A stretch of DNA of 64,000 bases from assembly GCF_020804225.1 (NCBI RefSeq), contig NZ_WJBI01000001.1, positions 112,942 to 176,941 on the forward strand, given 5' to 3'. Made by a program: the position numbers and the translations under genes. The notes beneath the pieces were generated by a model. That model saw nothing but the letters and a program-made list of their open reading frames with translations. It had not been told where the DNA came from and searched no databases. The DNA comes from Methanosarcina sp. DH2 (lineage in GTDB: Archaea > Halobacteriota > Methanosarcinia > Methanosarcinales > Methanosarcinaceae). Shown piece after piece: positions 17,457-26,793 of the stretch; the stretch's first letter is position 1, and the number at the start of each line of letters is the position of its first letter.

Positions 17457-18884
17457 TCATATTATCTCATGTGAGTTCTTGTCTCCCCTCCCAATCCCCT
17501 TATATACAAACCCTTTTTCAATAAATTCGTCCGGCTTAACTACATTTCTCCCGTCAATAATTGCCGGATTAGTTTTCCCTGTTACTTTTTTTACCCAATC
17601 GGCTTTAACATCAGAGTATGCACTGTGCCCTGCAAGCACGATTACAGCATCTGCACCTTTTACAACCTCTTCCAGGTTATCCGAAATCTCAACATCCGGA
17701 TAATTGACAACGTACGGGTCGTGCACCGTAACACTGGCTCCGGCTTTCAGGCAGAGGTCCCTGTACGGTTCCGAAGGTGTGTTCCTGGCATCGTCCGAGT
17801 CTCTGATAAATGCCCAGCCAAGCATTGCAACTTTTGAGCCTTTCATTTCCTTTCCAAGCCTCTCAAGAGCTGCAACAGTCAGGTTGTACATGTGCGCAGG
17901 CATGAAGTCATTGACTTTTCTGGCAAGCACATAGATCGAATCCGCACCTTCTGGATAGTCCAGCTGTCCCTTTCCTATCTTGACTCCTCTTTCCAGGTGG
18001 TACGTGTCTTTGGTCAGGCAATGGCCTCCAACCCCGGCTCCTGGCCAGAGGACAGCTCTTGTGATACCCTCACCTTTTAAACTGTCAACCCCGGTCCTGA
18101 CATCATAGACATTTATGCCCATAGCTTCACAGTAAAGGGCAAGCTGGTTGATTGCTGCAATCTGGAGGTCGCGGAAAGTGTTCTCTGCAGTTTTTGTAAC
18201 CTCTGCCGCAGTTGCACTCATCGGAATAACCTTTCCGACAGTGAGCACGGGTGAGTACAGCTCAACAGCCCTTTTCGTGCTTGCCTCGTCAATTCCGCCC
18301 ACGATCCTGTCGTGTTCCCTGATGTTTTTCAAAAGCCTACCTACCATTACCCTTTCAGGGGCATGGGCAAGGGCAAAATCTTCTCCTGCTTTCAGACCGG
18401 ACTCTTCCTCAAGGATCTGTTTTGCCATCCCTTCGGTTGTTCCGGGAGTGATTGTGGATTCGAGGACTACAAGCATGCCCGGCCTCAGGTATTTTCCTGC
18501 GTTTCTGATCCCTTCTATGAGAGCACTGAAATCGGGTTCCAGGTCTCTGGGGTTTGCAAAAGGAGTCTGAATTGCAAGTGTAACTGCATCAAGTTCGGAA
18601 ATCCTGGAGAAATCAGGTGTACACTCGAACTTGCCTGCTTTTACAACTTTTCCGATAAGTTCTTCAAGGCCCGGTTCTTCTCCTTTAAGTGGGCTTTCTC
18701 CCCTGTTAAGCATATCAATCTTGTAGCCTGAGCTTTTTGAATCCCGCTGGAAGCCCAGTACTTTGTCAAAACAGGGAGCATCTGCGAACAGGACGGCTGC
18801 AGGGATTCCTACATAACCCATGCCAAGTACTCCTATTTTTCTTATAGGGCCACGTTCATTAAGAAGTTTTTCCAATTTGCTCAT
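17457..18884 (-). CDS. UDP-N-acetylhexosamine 6-dehydrogenase (WbpA/WecC-like)
   Basis: This nucleotide-sugar dehydrogenase of about 475 residues has an NAD site VLGMGYVG, a PERVMVGR motif, and the catalytic Cys in VGGHCLTKD (about residue 285). It differs from the UDP-glucose enzyme at 41647-42930, which has GGSCFPKD, and VGGHC is the pattern seen in UDP-GlcNAc/UDP-ManNAc dehydrogenases. It oxidises C6 to a uronic acid with two NAD. ATG 18884 is chosen over GTG 18893, since AAAGTGAT lies just before it. With the next three genes upstream it makes a WbpA/B/E/D set. Confidence 0.85.
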   Translation of the reverse strand: MSKLEKLLNERGPIRKIGVLGMGYVGIPAAVLFADAPCFDKVLGFQRDSKSSGYKIDMLNRGESPLKGEEPGLEELIGKVVKAGKFECTPDFSRISELDAVTLAIQTPFANPRDLEPDFSALIEGIRNAGKYLRPGMLVVLESTITPGTTEGMAKQILEEESGLKAGEDFALAHAPERVMVGRLLKNIREHDRIVGGIDEASTKRAVELYSPVLTVGKVIPMSATAAEVTKTAENTFRDLQIAAINQLALYCEAMGINVYDVRTGVDSLKGEGITRAVLWPGAGVGGHCLTKDTYHLERGVKIGKGQLDYPEGADSIYVLARKVNDFMPAHMYNLTVAALERLGKEMKGSKVAMLGWAFIRDSDDARNTPSEPYRDLCLKAGASVTVHDPYVVNYPDVEISDNLEEVVKGADAVIVLAGHSAYSDVKADWVKKVTGKTNPAIIDGRNVVKPDEFIEKGFVYKGIGRGDKNSHEII

Positions 18885-18977
18885 GCTTATCACTTTCCAA
18901 TATTGTTTTTAATTTATTCCTATATTTCCCTGAAGCTTCAGGACTTTATTTCTGCCACCATTTATCTTTTATGCTGT

Positions 18978-19916
18978 TTACTGTCCTACTTCAATCAATC
19001 TTTCTTCCTCGTAGGACCTGATGGCTGCCATTGCTACTTCTAGAGCGTGTTTTCCGTCTTCGCCACAGGGGTTAGGTTCTGTGCCTGCCTGAACGCAATC
19101 TATGAAATAAACAAGTTCGTTTTTCAGAGGCTCGCTTGGCTCTACTTTGGCTTTTCTTATCCAACCGTTGTCATGCAGTTCGACTGTCTGGTCAATGTAG
19201 TCCAGATAGGCTACTCCTTTGACCCCGATTGCTGTCAGCTGCCTTACCTTATGAGGGGTCAGCCAGTTTGTTTCTACAACGCCTGCGAAATTATGGTCCA
19301 TACGCAGGATAATTGAGGCATGGTCTTCAAAAGAGTGGATGTCTGCACCGGCAATAGCATAAACACCCTTTATCTTCTTGCCATAAAGGTATGAGATGAC
19401 GTCTATATCGTGAACGCCGATATCCATAATAACGCCAACGTCCCTTATCCTCGGGTTATAGGGACCTACCCTTCTGGTAGAGATAGAAACTATCTTACCC
19501 AAAATACCTGAATTTATAATTTCTTTAAGCCTTATGACTGCAGGGTTGAAACGCTCTATATGCCCTACCATGAGTACCTTTCCTGCTTCTTTTGCAGCTT
19601 CGATCATCAGGTTCGCGTTTTCAACCGTATCGGCAATCGGTTTTTCTACAAGGACATGAACGCCTGCTTCCAGGGCATCAAGGACTACCTGTTTATGCAG
19701 TTTTGTGGGCACAACAACGCTTACTGCATCAAGTCCTTCGGCAAACATTTTTTTGTAATCTGTAAAGGCTTTCGTTTTAAACTGAGCAGCCATGGCCTCG
19801 ACTCTGTCCTTGTCTACATCCGATATTCCGGCAAGTTCCACGCCCTCCATCTCGCTGTAGATCCTGACGTGGTTCTGGCCCATGGCGCCTGTGCCTATTA
19901 CTCCTACTTTGATCAA
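18978..19916 (-). CDS. Gfo/Idh/MocA sugar oxidoreductase, WbpB-like (1 of 2)
   Basis: This 312-residue protein has an N-terminal Rossmann fold (GVIGTGAMGQNH), the EKPIA motif (about 92), and MDIGVHDIDV with the conserved histidine. In WbpB-type enzymes the C3 hydroxyl of UDP-GlcNAcA is oxidised to a ketone for the partner aminotransferase. The start is TTG 19916. It sits directly between the dehydrogenase and the aminotransferase, which supports this role. A close paralogue without the other pathway genes is at 54643-55578. Confidence 0.85.
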   Translation of the reverse strand: MIKVGVIGTGAMGQNHVRIYSEMEGVELAGISDVDKDRVEAMAAQFKTKAFTDYKKMFAEGLDAVSVVVPTKLHKQVVLDALEAGVHVLVEKPIADTVENANLMIEAAKEAGKVLMVGHIERFNPAVIRLKEIINSGILGKIVSISTRRVGPYNPRIRDVGVIMDIGVHDIDVISYLYGKKIKGVYAIAGADIHSFEDHASIILRMDHNFAGVVETNWLTPHKVRQLTAIGVKGVAYLDYIDQTVELHDNGWIRKAKVEPSEPLKNELVYFIDCVQAGTEPNPCGEDGKHALEVAMAAIRSYEEERLIEVGQ

Positions 19917-19960
19917 GGTTTCACTTCCTGTTCAAGAATGCGGTTACTGCCTGGGAATAC

Positions 19961-21043
19961 TCAAGCGTTTGCATAAAATCCTTTGATTTCCTTAATTATT
20001 TTCTGTACATCATCTCCGGATAAAGCCGGATGTACCGGAAGGGAGAGGACCTCTTCTGCTGCTTTTTCCGAGATGGGCAGGGAATCTCTGTATCCGAGTT
20101 CCATATAATAGGGCTGTTTGTGGATGGGTATCGGGTAGTGCACTCCTGTGCCTATTCCTTTTTCTTTCAGGAAATCTGCCAGCTCGTCTCTCTTTTTAGC
20201 TCTAATGGTGTACTGGTGGAAAACGTGAGTGTAGCCAGGTTTTGTTACTGCAGGCACAATCCCTGAAGTGCCTTTAAGCCCGGCTGAGAGCATGGCTGCG
20301 TTTTTCTGCCTGGCATCGGTAAACTCTCCCAGTTTTTCTAGCTGTACAAGCCCGATCGCAGCTGCAATGTCTGTCATGCGAAGGTTAAATCCCAGCATTT
20401 CGTGCAGGTAGCGGACTTTTGATCCGTGAGCCCTGATCATCTTTGCTTTTTCTGCGATTTCCTTTTCATTTGTTGTAATCATCCCGCCTTCGCTTGTTGT
20501 CATGTTTTTGGTGGGATAGAAGCTGAACGCTCCGGCTCCGAAATTACCTGCCTTTTTGCCCAGGCATTCTGCGCCATGGGACTGGCAGGCATCTTCAATC
20601 ACGACAAGTTTACGATCTTCAGCGATTTCCATTATGGCTTTCATATCTGCCGAGTGTCCGTAAAGGTGGACAGGCATAATTGCTTTCGTTTTTGAAGTGA
20701 TCTTTTCCTGGATCTTTTCGGGATCTATATTATATGTATCCGGCTCGATATCTGCAAAAACGGGCTTTGCTCCTGTGTAAAGGATACTGTTTGCAGTGGC
20801 AATAAAGGTGAAAGGACTTGTAATTACTTCGTCTTCTTTTCCAATACCGTGGGCAAGAAGTGCTATGTGCAGGGCTGCAGTGCCGGAGTTTACAGCAGCT
20901 GCATATTCACAGCCGATGTACTCAGAAAAAGCAAGCTCGAACTCTTCTACTTTTGGTCCCTGTGCAATCATACCTGAACTCAGGACCTTCGTTACTGCAT
21001 CAATCTCTTCCTTGCCCAGCAGGGGCTTGGCGATTGGGATCAT
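19961..21043 (-). CDS. DegT/DnrJ/EryC1/StrS sugar aminotransferase, WbpE-like
   Basis: This 360-residue PLP enzyme has [24 protein letters not shown], the DACQSHGAE segment and the PLP-binding Lys in SFYPTKNMT (Lys about 179). By family it transfers an amino group from glutamate to a keto sugar. Together with the WbpB-like neighbour it would make the 3-amino sugar of a diacetamido uronic acid. The ribosome site is GAGGTCC, six bases before ATG. It is separated by 44 bases from the WbpB-like gene and 64 from the acetyltransferase. Confidence 0.88.
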   Translation of the reverse strand: MIPIAKPLLGKEEIDAVTKVLSSGMIAQGPKVEEFELAFSEYIGCEYAAAVNSGTAALHIALLAHGIGKEDEVITSPFTFIATANSILYTGAKPVFADIEPDTYNIDPEKIQEKITSKTKAIMPVHLYGHSADMKAIMEIAEDRKLVVIEDACQSHGAECLGKKAGNFGAGAFSFYPTKNMTTSEGGMITTNEKEIAEKAKMIRAHGSKVRYLHEMLGFNLRMTDIAAAIGLVQLEKLGEFTDARQKNAAMLSAGLKGTSGIVPAVTKPGYTHVFHQYTIRAKKRDELADFLKEKGIGTGVHYPIPIHKQPYYMELGYRDSLPISEKAAEEVLSLPVHPALSGDDVQKIIKEIKGFYANA

Positions 21044-21107
21044 TTTAGGACCTCTTATAGTAATCTCAATAAAACTTTATCTTACTTAACTTTGGTTTTT
21101 GATAGGT

Positions 21108-21776
21108 TTATATTCGGTTCAACTCTTTAAGATCTTCAGGAAGCTCCTGTATTCTAGCAGGTACACCGACAGCCAGCTTCCACGGAGGCACATCTTTTGT
21201 CACAAGGGCTCCTCCGGCAACCATCGCTCCCTCCCCTATTTCCACGCCCGGAAGCAGGGTTGCATTAGCGCCTATAGATGCTCCTTTTCTCAAAACAGGG
21301 CCTTTAAGTTCGTATTTTTTACGGATGGGATATTTATCGTTGGCAAGAACAGCACACGGTCCAATAAATACATTGTCTTCGATAACCACATTCGTTGGAA
21401 TATACACATTTCCCTGGATACTTACATTGTTTCCTATCTTCACGTTCCCGTCTACGATAACGTTCGTTCCGATAAGTACATTGTCCCCGATTTGTGTATT
21501 TTCTCTGATCATTACATTATGTCCGGTTTTGAAGTTCTTCCCGGTCTTTACATTGGAAAAAATTGTGGAACCTGCTCTTATAATCGAATTTGGGCCTATA
21601 ATGCAGCCTGGAAAATCAAAGTCCTCTATCTCAATATCCTGTCTGAGGATCTCCATAAGGACTCTGTGCTCCGGATATCCAAGTATTACATTCTCCAGAA
21701 CCACTGTATCCTTTCCGATTAAAGAGGTGCCATAAACCTTAGAAGAACCGTGTATTTTGAATTCTTTTGAGTTCAT
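21108..21776 (-). CDS. Left-handed beta-helix N-acetyltransferase, WbpD-like
   Basis: This 222-residue protein is built of hexapeptide repeats (IGDNVLIGTNVIVDGNVKIG type) from about residue 70 to 205. A conserved HNVMIREN segment and a VGVPARI end are typical of WbpD/PglD-type acetyltransferases. It would acetylate the 3-amino group made by the WbpE-like enzyme. It is the first gene of the operon; GGGGGAATGAT precedes the ATG. A perfect palindrome lies about 46-65 bases upstream. The first 65 residues, lacking repeats, are longer than in minimal members. Confidence 0.82.
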   Translation of the reverse strand: MNSKEFKIHGSSKVYGTSLIGKDTVVLENVILGYPEHRVLMEILRQDIEIEDFDFPGCIIGPNSIIRAGSTIFSNVKTGKNFKTGHNVMIRENTQIGDNVLIGTNVIVDGNVKIGNNVSIQGNVYIPTNVVIEDNVFIGPCAVLANDKYPIRKKYELKGPVLRKGASIGANATLLPGVEIGEGAMVAGGALVTKDVPPWKLAVGVPARIQELPEDLKELNRI

Positions 21777-21821
21777 ATCATTCCCCCGTTTTTTTCATAT
21801 ACCTTACAATTCATTCGAAAC

Positions 21822-21841
21822 GTTTTGAATCGAATCAAAAC
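21822..21841. promoter_or_regulatory. Palindrome upstream of the WbpD/E/B/A operon
   Basis: GTTTTGA (21822-21828), six bases, TCAAAAC (21835-21841) form a perfect inverted repeat 46 bases upstream of the first operon gene. It may be an operator; no regulator gene lies nearby. Confidence 0.4.
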
Positions 21842-22736
21842 ATACTTAATATTTTTTAAACATGTTTGAATCATATGTATTTTGTTTTTCCTGCTCCCGG
21901 ATAATCTGGCTATCTATGTTCCTGACTAACCCGGGAACTATTGGAATTTCCCTGTTACCTGTACTCACTCCCTGTAATTTCATAACTATGTGAATTTTTT
22001 AGTTGAATACACTTTATAATTATTTAACTGATTTGGTTTATCTATCTATCTACTGTTTTCCTGACTTTTTTAATGAGTATCTTCAATTTATTAACCTTAT
22101 TTCGCATAAATTACATTCGGAGACATTCGAAACCCCACATTCTTATCTTTCAATATGATAACTTCAATACTGTTATCTTCGTCCTTTTTACAATACTATT
22201 ATTCTGATATCCCGATTCCGACTACTTTAATTTTATATGTAAGTTCATCCATTTAACAATTTTCAGTGCTTTCCCTTTAAATTCAGCGCTTTTCTTTAAA
22301 ACCTGTTTTTATTATACTCCTCAGGGATAAGATGCGTATTCGTTCTATCCTGGAGATTTACAGGTCCACACAGGTCTGATAAGGATCTCCCAGGGATCTC
22401 CCGGTTTTGCAGGAAAACTGGTTATTCGGTTATTTTCCAAGTTTAAGTTCATACGTGAAAGTTATAGAACTGATCTGCCCTGTCTTCATAAACAATATGT
22501 AATTGATTTCTTCTTCTACTTGCTGCACCGGGACTCTCAGGACTTTTCAGGGCCCTTCGCCCTCTTTTCCTTTACTCTCTTCGGGTCATCTAGCTTGAAT
22601 TCTGAACATTAAAAGGAGGAGGGTTTTTATATCAGATTGCACATCTGTTTTTCTTATACGTGAATCAACTAAAGGAGTTCTGACTACGCTTACAAGTTTA
22701 ATTTCATCAACTTCCGCTTCTTCGGGCGTACTCGAA
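21842..22736. other. Long AT-rich intergenic region
   Basis: No gene is supported over about 830 bases. It separates the minus-strand sugar operon from a small plus-strand membrane protein. A strong ribosome-site-like AAAGGAG lies at 22671-22677, and the frame of the next gene is open from there, so its true start may be a CTG at 22680. Confidence 0.5.
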
Positions 22737-22934
22737 ATGATGACCACACCAGGGGTCCCTGAAGGTGCATCAGTAGCCGTAGTGGCTTTGCTTTTACTGT
22801 TACTTCTAAGAGATTTCCTTCCTCTGTCAAAACACTGGGGAGATTCTGTGCAAACTTCTCTGAATATGGGAATTCTCCCACTTTTGTTTTCATTCGGTGC
22901 GGTTATCCTTTACAAGCTTGTAGCTCTCTTTTAA
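22737..22934 (+). CDS. Small membrane protein, two segments (paralogue at 43172)
   Basis: This 65-residue protein has two hydrophobic segments (SVAVVALLLLLLLRDFL and MGILPLLFSFGAVILYKLV). The frame is open upstream to AAAGGAG at 22671, where a non-standard CTG start would add 19 residues. The pattern of segment, charged loop, N/D-MGI-PLL, second segment matches 43172-43462, so this is a small family in this locus. The function is unknown. Confidence 0.65.
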   Translation: MMTTPGVPEGASVAVVALLLLLLLRDFLPLSKHWGDSVQTSLNMGILPLLFSFGAVILYKLVALF

Positions 22935-23211
22935 GATATGGAGGGCTCTTTTAAGCCTTGAATGCATATGCATCGAAAGAAAAAATTCTTTTTAAAAACA
23001 TTATAAACTAAATTTTCCCCAATTTTTTTAAAAAAAGTCTTCCGGCTTTCTTTTCTGCCCATCCACTTTCACATATTCCTCTCCTTCCTTTTTCTCTCCG
23101 TACCTTTTTTTCTCCCCGTACCTTTTATTCTTTTCAGGCAGCATCTTACATACAGGATATGAATGAATTAGAGAGGATGAGCTGGGAAACGAACATTTTT
23201 AAAAAATAAAT

Positions 23212-24078
23212 TTAGAGTAGATGGGGAATCACCCCAAAGAGAAATACATTTATGAAGCCGTGGATCATTGTGACCAGAGGGAGGCTTCGGGTTCTGTAGA
23301 ACATATATCCTATGATAAGACCCACTGCGAAGGTGTAGAATATTTCACTTATATTTCCATACCCGGAATGCATTAATCCGAACAGGACGCTTGTGATAAC
23401 CAGGCCTCCCCGGCTACCGAGAAGCATTTCGAGCCTGTTCTGCAAAATTGACCTGAAGATGATCTCTTCAATAAGACCTACTAAAAAAACCATAATAAGG
23501 GTGAGTATCAGAAGGGTGGGGATTGAAAGGTCGGGGATAAGGTAGTTTGTCTCTATTATGAAGTATTCCCCTGCTCCAAGCAGGAGACCCATAATTATCG
23601 AGAGTGGGATATAGATACCTATCCTTTTGAAGGTTATTCCAAGCTGTTCCCGGGTAAACCCCTGATGGGTAAGTGCAATGGTTACTGGAATTGAAAGGAG
23701 TCCGTAGATAAAGACAAACGAGTAAAGGGTTATATCATAAAATGCTGGCATTGAGAGATTTACAAGCCGCAGGATCGGTAGCAGGATAAGGGCCTGGTAA
23801 GTTTTCTGGATGTCCTCGTCTTTTATATAGAGCATGGAAAGAGAAAGCCCAAAAAGGAGGGTTGCATGTACTTCCATGGCTCCTATAATCCTGCCAGAAT
23901 ATATCATAAATTCCGCAAAAGCGATAGCTAAAACCGGGATAACCAAATAAAGCCCTTTGTTTCTTAATGCAGGCTTCTGTGTCGCCCTATTTTCACGCAC
24001 ATGTATTCCCAGGTATTCAGGGGTTTGTATTTCTCCATTTTCAGGTATTTGCATCTCCTGATTTTCATATGTTTCCAT
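23212..24078 (-). CDS. CPBP intramembrane protease
   Basis: This 288-residue membrane protein has about eight segments and both CPBP/Rce1 motifs: GLIEEIIFR (EExxxR, about 200) and GLMHSGYGN (HxxxN, about 236). Members are membrane glutamic-type proteases. The first 35 residues are polar with repeated NGEIQTPE-like units. It starts three bases after the stop of the DUF1616 gene, with GAGGAGG as ribosome site inside that gene's end, so the two are translated as a unit. The target may be a surface protein; this is inference. Confidence 0.85.
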   Translation of the reverse strand: METYENQEMQIPENGEIQTPEYLGIHVRENRATQKPALRNKGLYLVIPVLAIAFAEFMIYSGRIIGAMEVHATLLFGLSLSMLYIKDEDIQKTYQALILLPILRLVNLSMPAFYDITLYSFVFIYGLLSIPVTIALTHQGFTREQLGITFKRIGIYIPLSIIMGLLLGAGEYFIIETNYLIPDLSIPTLLILTLIMVFLVGLIEEIIFRSILQNRLEMLLGSRGGLVITSVLFGLMHSGYGNISEIFYTFAVGLIIGYMFYRTRSLPLVTMIHGFINVFLFGVIPHLL

Positions 24079-24080
24079 TT

Positions 24081-24968
24081 TCAGGCCTCCTCTGTAACGT
24101 TTATCCAGAGGCGCAGATCCCTGTAAGGCACTTCCTTTTCAGTCTCATTGAAAAGCAGAAACTGAAGCTCCATATTCTTTCCTTCAACAGAAGGGGTTAT
24201 CTCAAGCGGTTCTTCCAGGGTCGTATTGTCTTCAAGCTGTATATACTGCAGGTTCTCAGGCAGGGGCAGGGATTTATTTTCGAGCCTGACATCCATTGTA
24301 TAGTTTACTGCTCTGTGCTCATGGTTTGCGACCCCTATGATGACTGTTCCGCTTTCTCCCTGCACGTATTCCGTAGTATAATTATCAGCTGTTCCCTCAG
24401 GCCCCAGGATATAAAACTCTGTAAACGGGCTCTGTTCATGGGGAACCAGGGCTAAATAAGCTCCACTTCCTGCCAGGGCCAAGATGGAAATTGCCAGAAA
24501 AGTCCTGAGTATCTTTTCCGTTGGTGACTCTGGTTTTCCCAGAACCTCTGCTAAGAGGGAACGGGTAGAAGCCTTGAAAGAGACCTCAAAGGCTTTGTCT
24601 TCTGGAAATTGCCTCCTGCGGAAATATGCTACTGCGCATGCAAGGATAATGAATACAGAGAGGCTTGCAAGAAGGGGTACTTCCCTAATCCCCAGTGGTG
24701 TATTATTAAGTACAAGTCCTATAAGTGGTACCACTGCGACACTGATCCCAACAGAAAGTGCTGCCCTCTCAATTCCCTCAATTCCGGTTTTTGTTGGAAA
24801 TAGCACGGCTATAAGGGCGTATCCCGGTAAGAATAATATCATTGGCAGGCCAAGGGCTGTGCGAATAAAACTCTCACTGAGTACAGGAATGAGTACGAAA
24901 ATATCCGTAAGAACTGCAAGGCCTGCCACAAACAGCAGGTCAGATGGAAACTTCTGGTTTCCGGCCAT
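24081..24968 (-). CDS. DUF1616 membrane protein
   Basis: This protein of about 295 residues has four N-terminal membrane segments (LLFVAGLAVLTDIFVLIPV, then GLPMILFLPGYALIAVLFP) as in DUF1616. A further segment (FLAISILALAGSGAYLALV) is followed by an extracellular beta domain with VQGESGTVIIGVANHE and several N-x-T sites. DUF1616 proteins often sit beside archaeal surface-processing genes. ATG 24968 follows GAGGAG closely and is preferred to ATG 24980. It is the first gene of a pair with the CPBP protease. Confidence 0.8.
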   Translation of the reverse strand: MAGNQKFPSDLLFVAGLAVLTDIFVLIPVLSESFIRTALGLPMILFLPGYALIAVLFPTKTGIEGIERAALSVGISVAVVPLIGLVLNNTPLGIREVPLLASLSVFIILACAVAYFRRRQFPEDKAFEVSFKASTRSLLAEVLGKPESPTEKILRTFLAISILALAGSGAYLALVPHEQSPFTEFYILGPEGTADNYTTEYVQGESGTVIIGVANHEHRAVNYTMDVRLENKSLPLPENLQYIQLEDNTTLEEPLEITPSVEGKNMELQFLLFNETEKEVPYRDLRLWINVTEEA

Positions 24969-25761
24969 ATGACTCCTCATAAAACGGTTTTATGTTTTTC
25001 TGGTTTCCCAGTTTTATTTTTCTTGTATCCAGGCTAATCTGCCTATTTCACTATCTCTCTGGCGGATTTTCAGAAAACCTTTCCGGCTGTTTTTCCGGCC
25101 GGCCTGCTATAGTCTTCTATTGTGAAGAATTGAGAACCGGAAGGTTGGAGATTGGCCCTATTTTTAATTCAGGAGCTACCTTTCAGATTTTGTAAAACGT
25201 TTGTTCCTGAATGGTTTATGTCTTTTCAATAATGGTTTTAACTCGATCTACTCAAATTACTTTTTTGTATAAAATATCTTTCCCTTTTCCTGCCTGTTAT
25301 TATAAAAATCTATTTCTTCTTTATTACCTTGTTGGGGAATTTTATGTCTCAGATTAAGTCTTATACTTTTTTTGAAAGGGTTTCCCGATCCAGTCTGCTT
25401 TTTTTACTTATGTTAACCTCTAGCACAAAAAAACCTCTTAATTCTCATATCTGTATAAAATTTTCTATCCGTCTGATGATAAGTATTATTTATGTCGAAG
25501 ATTTTTAAGCTTCTTTTCAGGCTAACGAGCTTTTTAAGCAGGCTTAATTATTTTTCGTTATCGGGAAACTGCTAAACTATTTTTTGTGCCTAAATGCTTA
25601 TATAGCTCATATATTAAAACAAATACACGTCTTATTCAAAACCATAACTTACTTGCAGGGCATCTCTCCTTTCCCTAAAAGGAGCACAAAAATCCCCCAA
25701 ATGATGCGCTGCGTATCTGGTTGTAGATAATCCTTAGAAACTCTTTAAAATTTGTGGAGCG
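24969..25761. other. Divergent intergenic region
   Basis: No gene is supported over about 790 bases. A 54-codon plus-strand frame at 25344-25508 has no domain. A good TATA box lies at 25596-25605 and should drive the GT2 genes downstream. Confidence 0.5.
25596..25605 (+). promoter_or_regulatory. TATA box for the GT2 operon at 25873
   Basis: GCTTATATAG matches the archaeal TATA consensus. It lies about 265 bases before the coding start, so a long leader containing a short frame (25762-25866) is implied. Confidence 0.4.
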
Positions 25762-25866
25762 ATGACTCTGAAAAATGTATTCACTGTATTTGAAATTCTT
25801 GCCGCTTTCTTTCAAGAAAGGCGCTTTATTGAGACTCCAGGGTCTTTTTATCAAAGAGGTAGATGA
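25762..25866 (+). CDS. Possible leader peptide (34 aa)
   Basis: ATG 25762 follows GTGGAGC and opens 34 codons ending at TGA 25864-25866, directly before the TTG alternative start of the GT2 gene. Its end overlaps the GT2 ribosome site (AGAGGT). No domain is seen. It could couple or tune translation, or be chance. Confidence 0.25.
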   Translation: MTLKNVFTVFEILAAFFQERRFIETPGSFYQRGR

Positions 25867-25872
25867 TTGCAC

Positions 25873-26772
25873 ATGACCATTACTATTGCAGCCATGCCTG
25901 CCTATAACGAAGCCCATTCCATTGCAGAGGTTATCAAGGGCTGCAGAAACTATGTTGACAGGGTGGTGGTTGTGGACGATGGGAGTACGGATAATACTGT
26001 AAATATCGCGGAATCCCTTGGTGCCTACGTAATCCGCCACGAAGTTAACAAAGGATACGGAGCAGCTCTAAGAAATTGTTTTGAAACCGCCCGTAACCTT
26101 GGCGCAGGTGCTATGGTCATAATCGATTCCGATGGCCAGCACGACCCTTCCGAAATTCCCAAACTTCTTGAGCCCTTAAAACAGGGATTTGACCTTGTAA
26201 TTGGCTCAAGATTCGTAAACGGCAACGGTAAAAATGTACCTATTTACCGTAAGTTCGGAATGAAAGTCCTTGACATTGCAACTTACATAGCAGGTGGTCT
26301 TAATGTCACCGATTCCCAGAGTGGTTTCCGGGCATACGGCAGAAAAGCTATTGAGAATATAAACCTGAATGGCACTGATATGTCTGCAGGTTCCGAGATC
26401 CTTATTCAGGCAAGAGATCACAAACTTAAATTTACTGAAGTAGAGATACACTGCAGATACGATATTGAAGACTGCTCCACTGAGCATCCTTTTATACATG
26501 GTCCTCGGGTGCTGTTCCAGATCCTTAAGGATATGGAGTACAGGCGGCCCCTATACTACTTTGCTATCCCGGGTTTGACAATGGCATCTACGGGTGTTCT
26601 TATGGGGCTGAAATTTCTGCAGGATTATTATCTTGGAGGATCTCTACGTTTCGGACCCACGCTCCTTATGGTAATGTTGACAATTATAGGAGCGTTTATG
26701 ATATTTACCGGGATTATACTGCATGCAATTTCAAGAATGATATTTCTGAATGAACAGATTAGAAGACAATAA
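25873..26772 (+). CDS. GT2 glycosyltransferase, polyprenyl-phosphate type
   Basis: This enzyme of 299 residues has motifs AMPAYNEAHSI, VVVDDGSTDNT, IDSDGQHDPSEIP, GSRFVNGN and DSQSGFRAYG. Two C-terminal membrane segments (LYYFAIPGLTMASTGVLMG and MVMLTIIGAFMIFTGIIL) complete it. It belongs to the same group as 1-672 and 7688-8602 but is clearly more distant. ATG 25873 is used; TTG 25867 is closer to the AGAGGT site and is an alternative. It is followed 21 bases later by another GT2 gene. Confidence 0.9.
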   Translation: MTITIAAMPAYNEAHSIAEVIKGCRNYVDRVVVVDDGSTDNTVNIAESLGAYVIRHEVNKGYGAALRNCFETARNLGAGAMVIIDSDGQHDPSEIPKLLEPLKQGFDLVIGSRFVNGNGKNVPIYRKFGMKVLDIATYIAGGLNVTDSQSGFRAYGRKAIENINLNGTDMSAGSEILIQARDHKLKFTEVEIHCRYDIEDCSTEHPFIHGPRVLFQILKDMEYRRPLYYFAIPGLTMASTGVLMGLKFLQDYYLGGSLRFGPTLLMVMLTIIGAFMIFTGIILHAISRMIFLNEQIRRQ

Positions 26773-26793
26773 CGGTTAAAACGGGGTCATTTT

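Noticed and set aside
25344-25508. 54-codon plus-strand frame after GGGGAA
   Set aside because: No domain; composition matches the AT-rich background.
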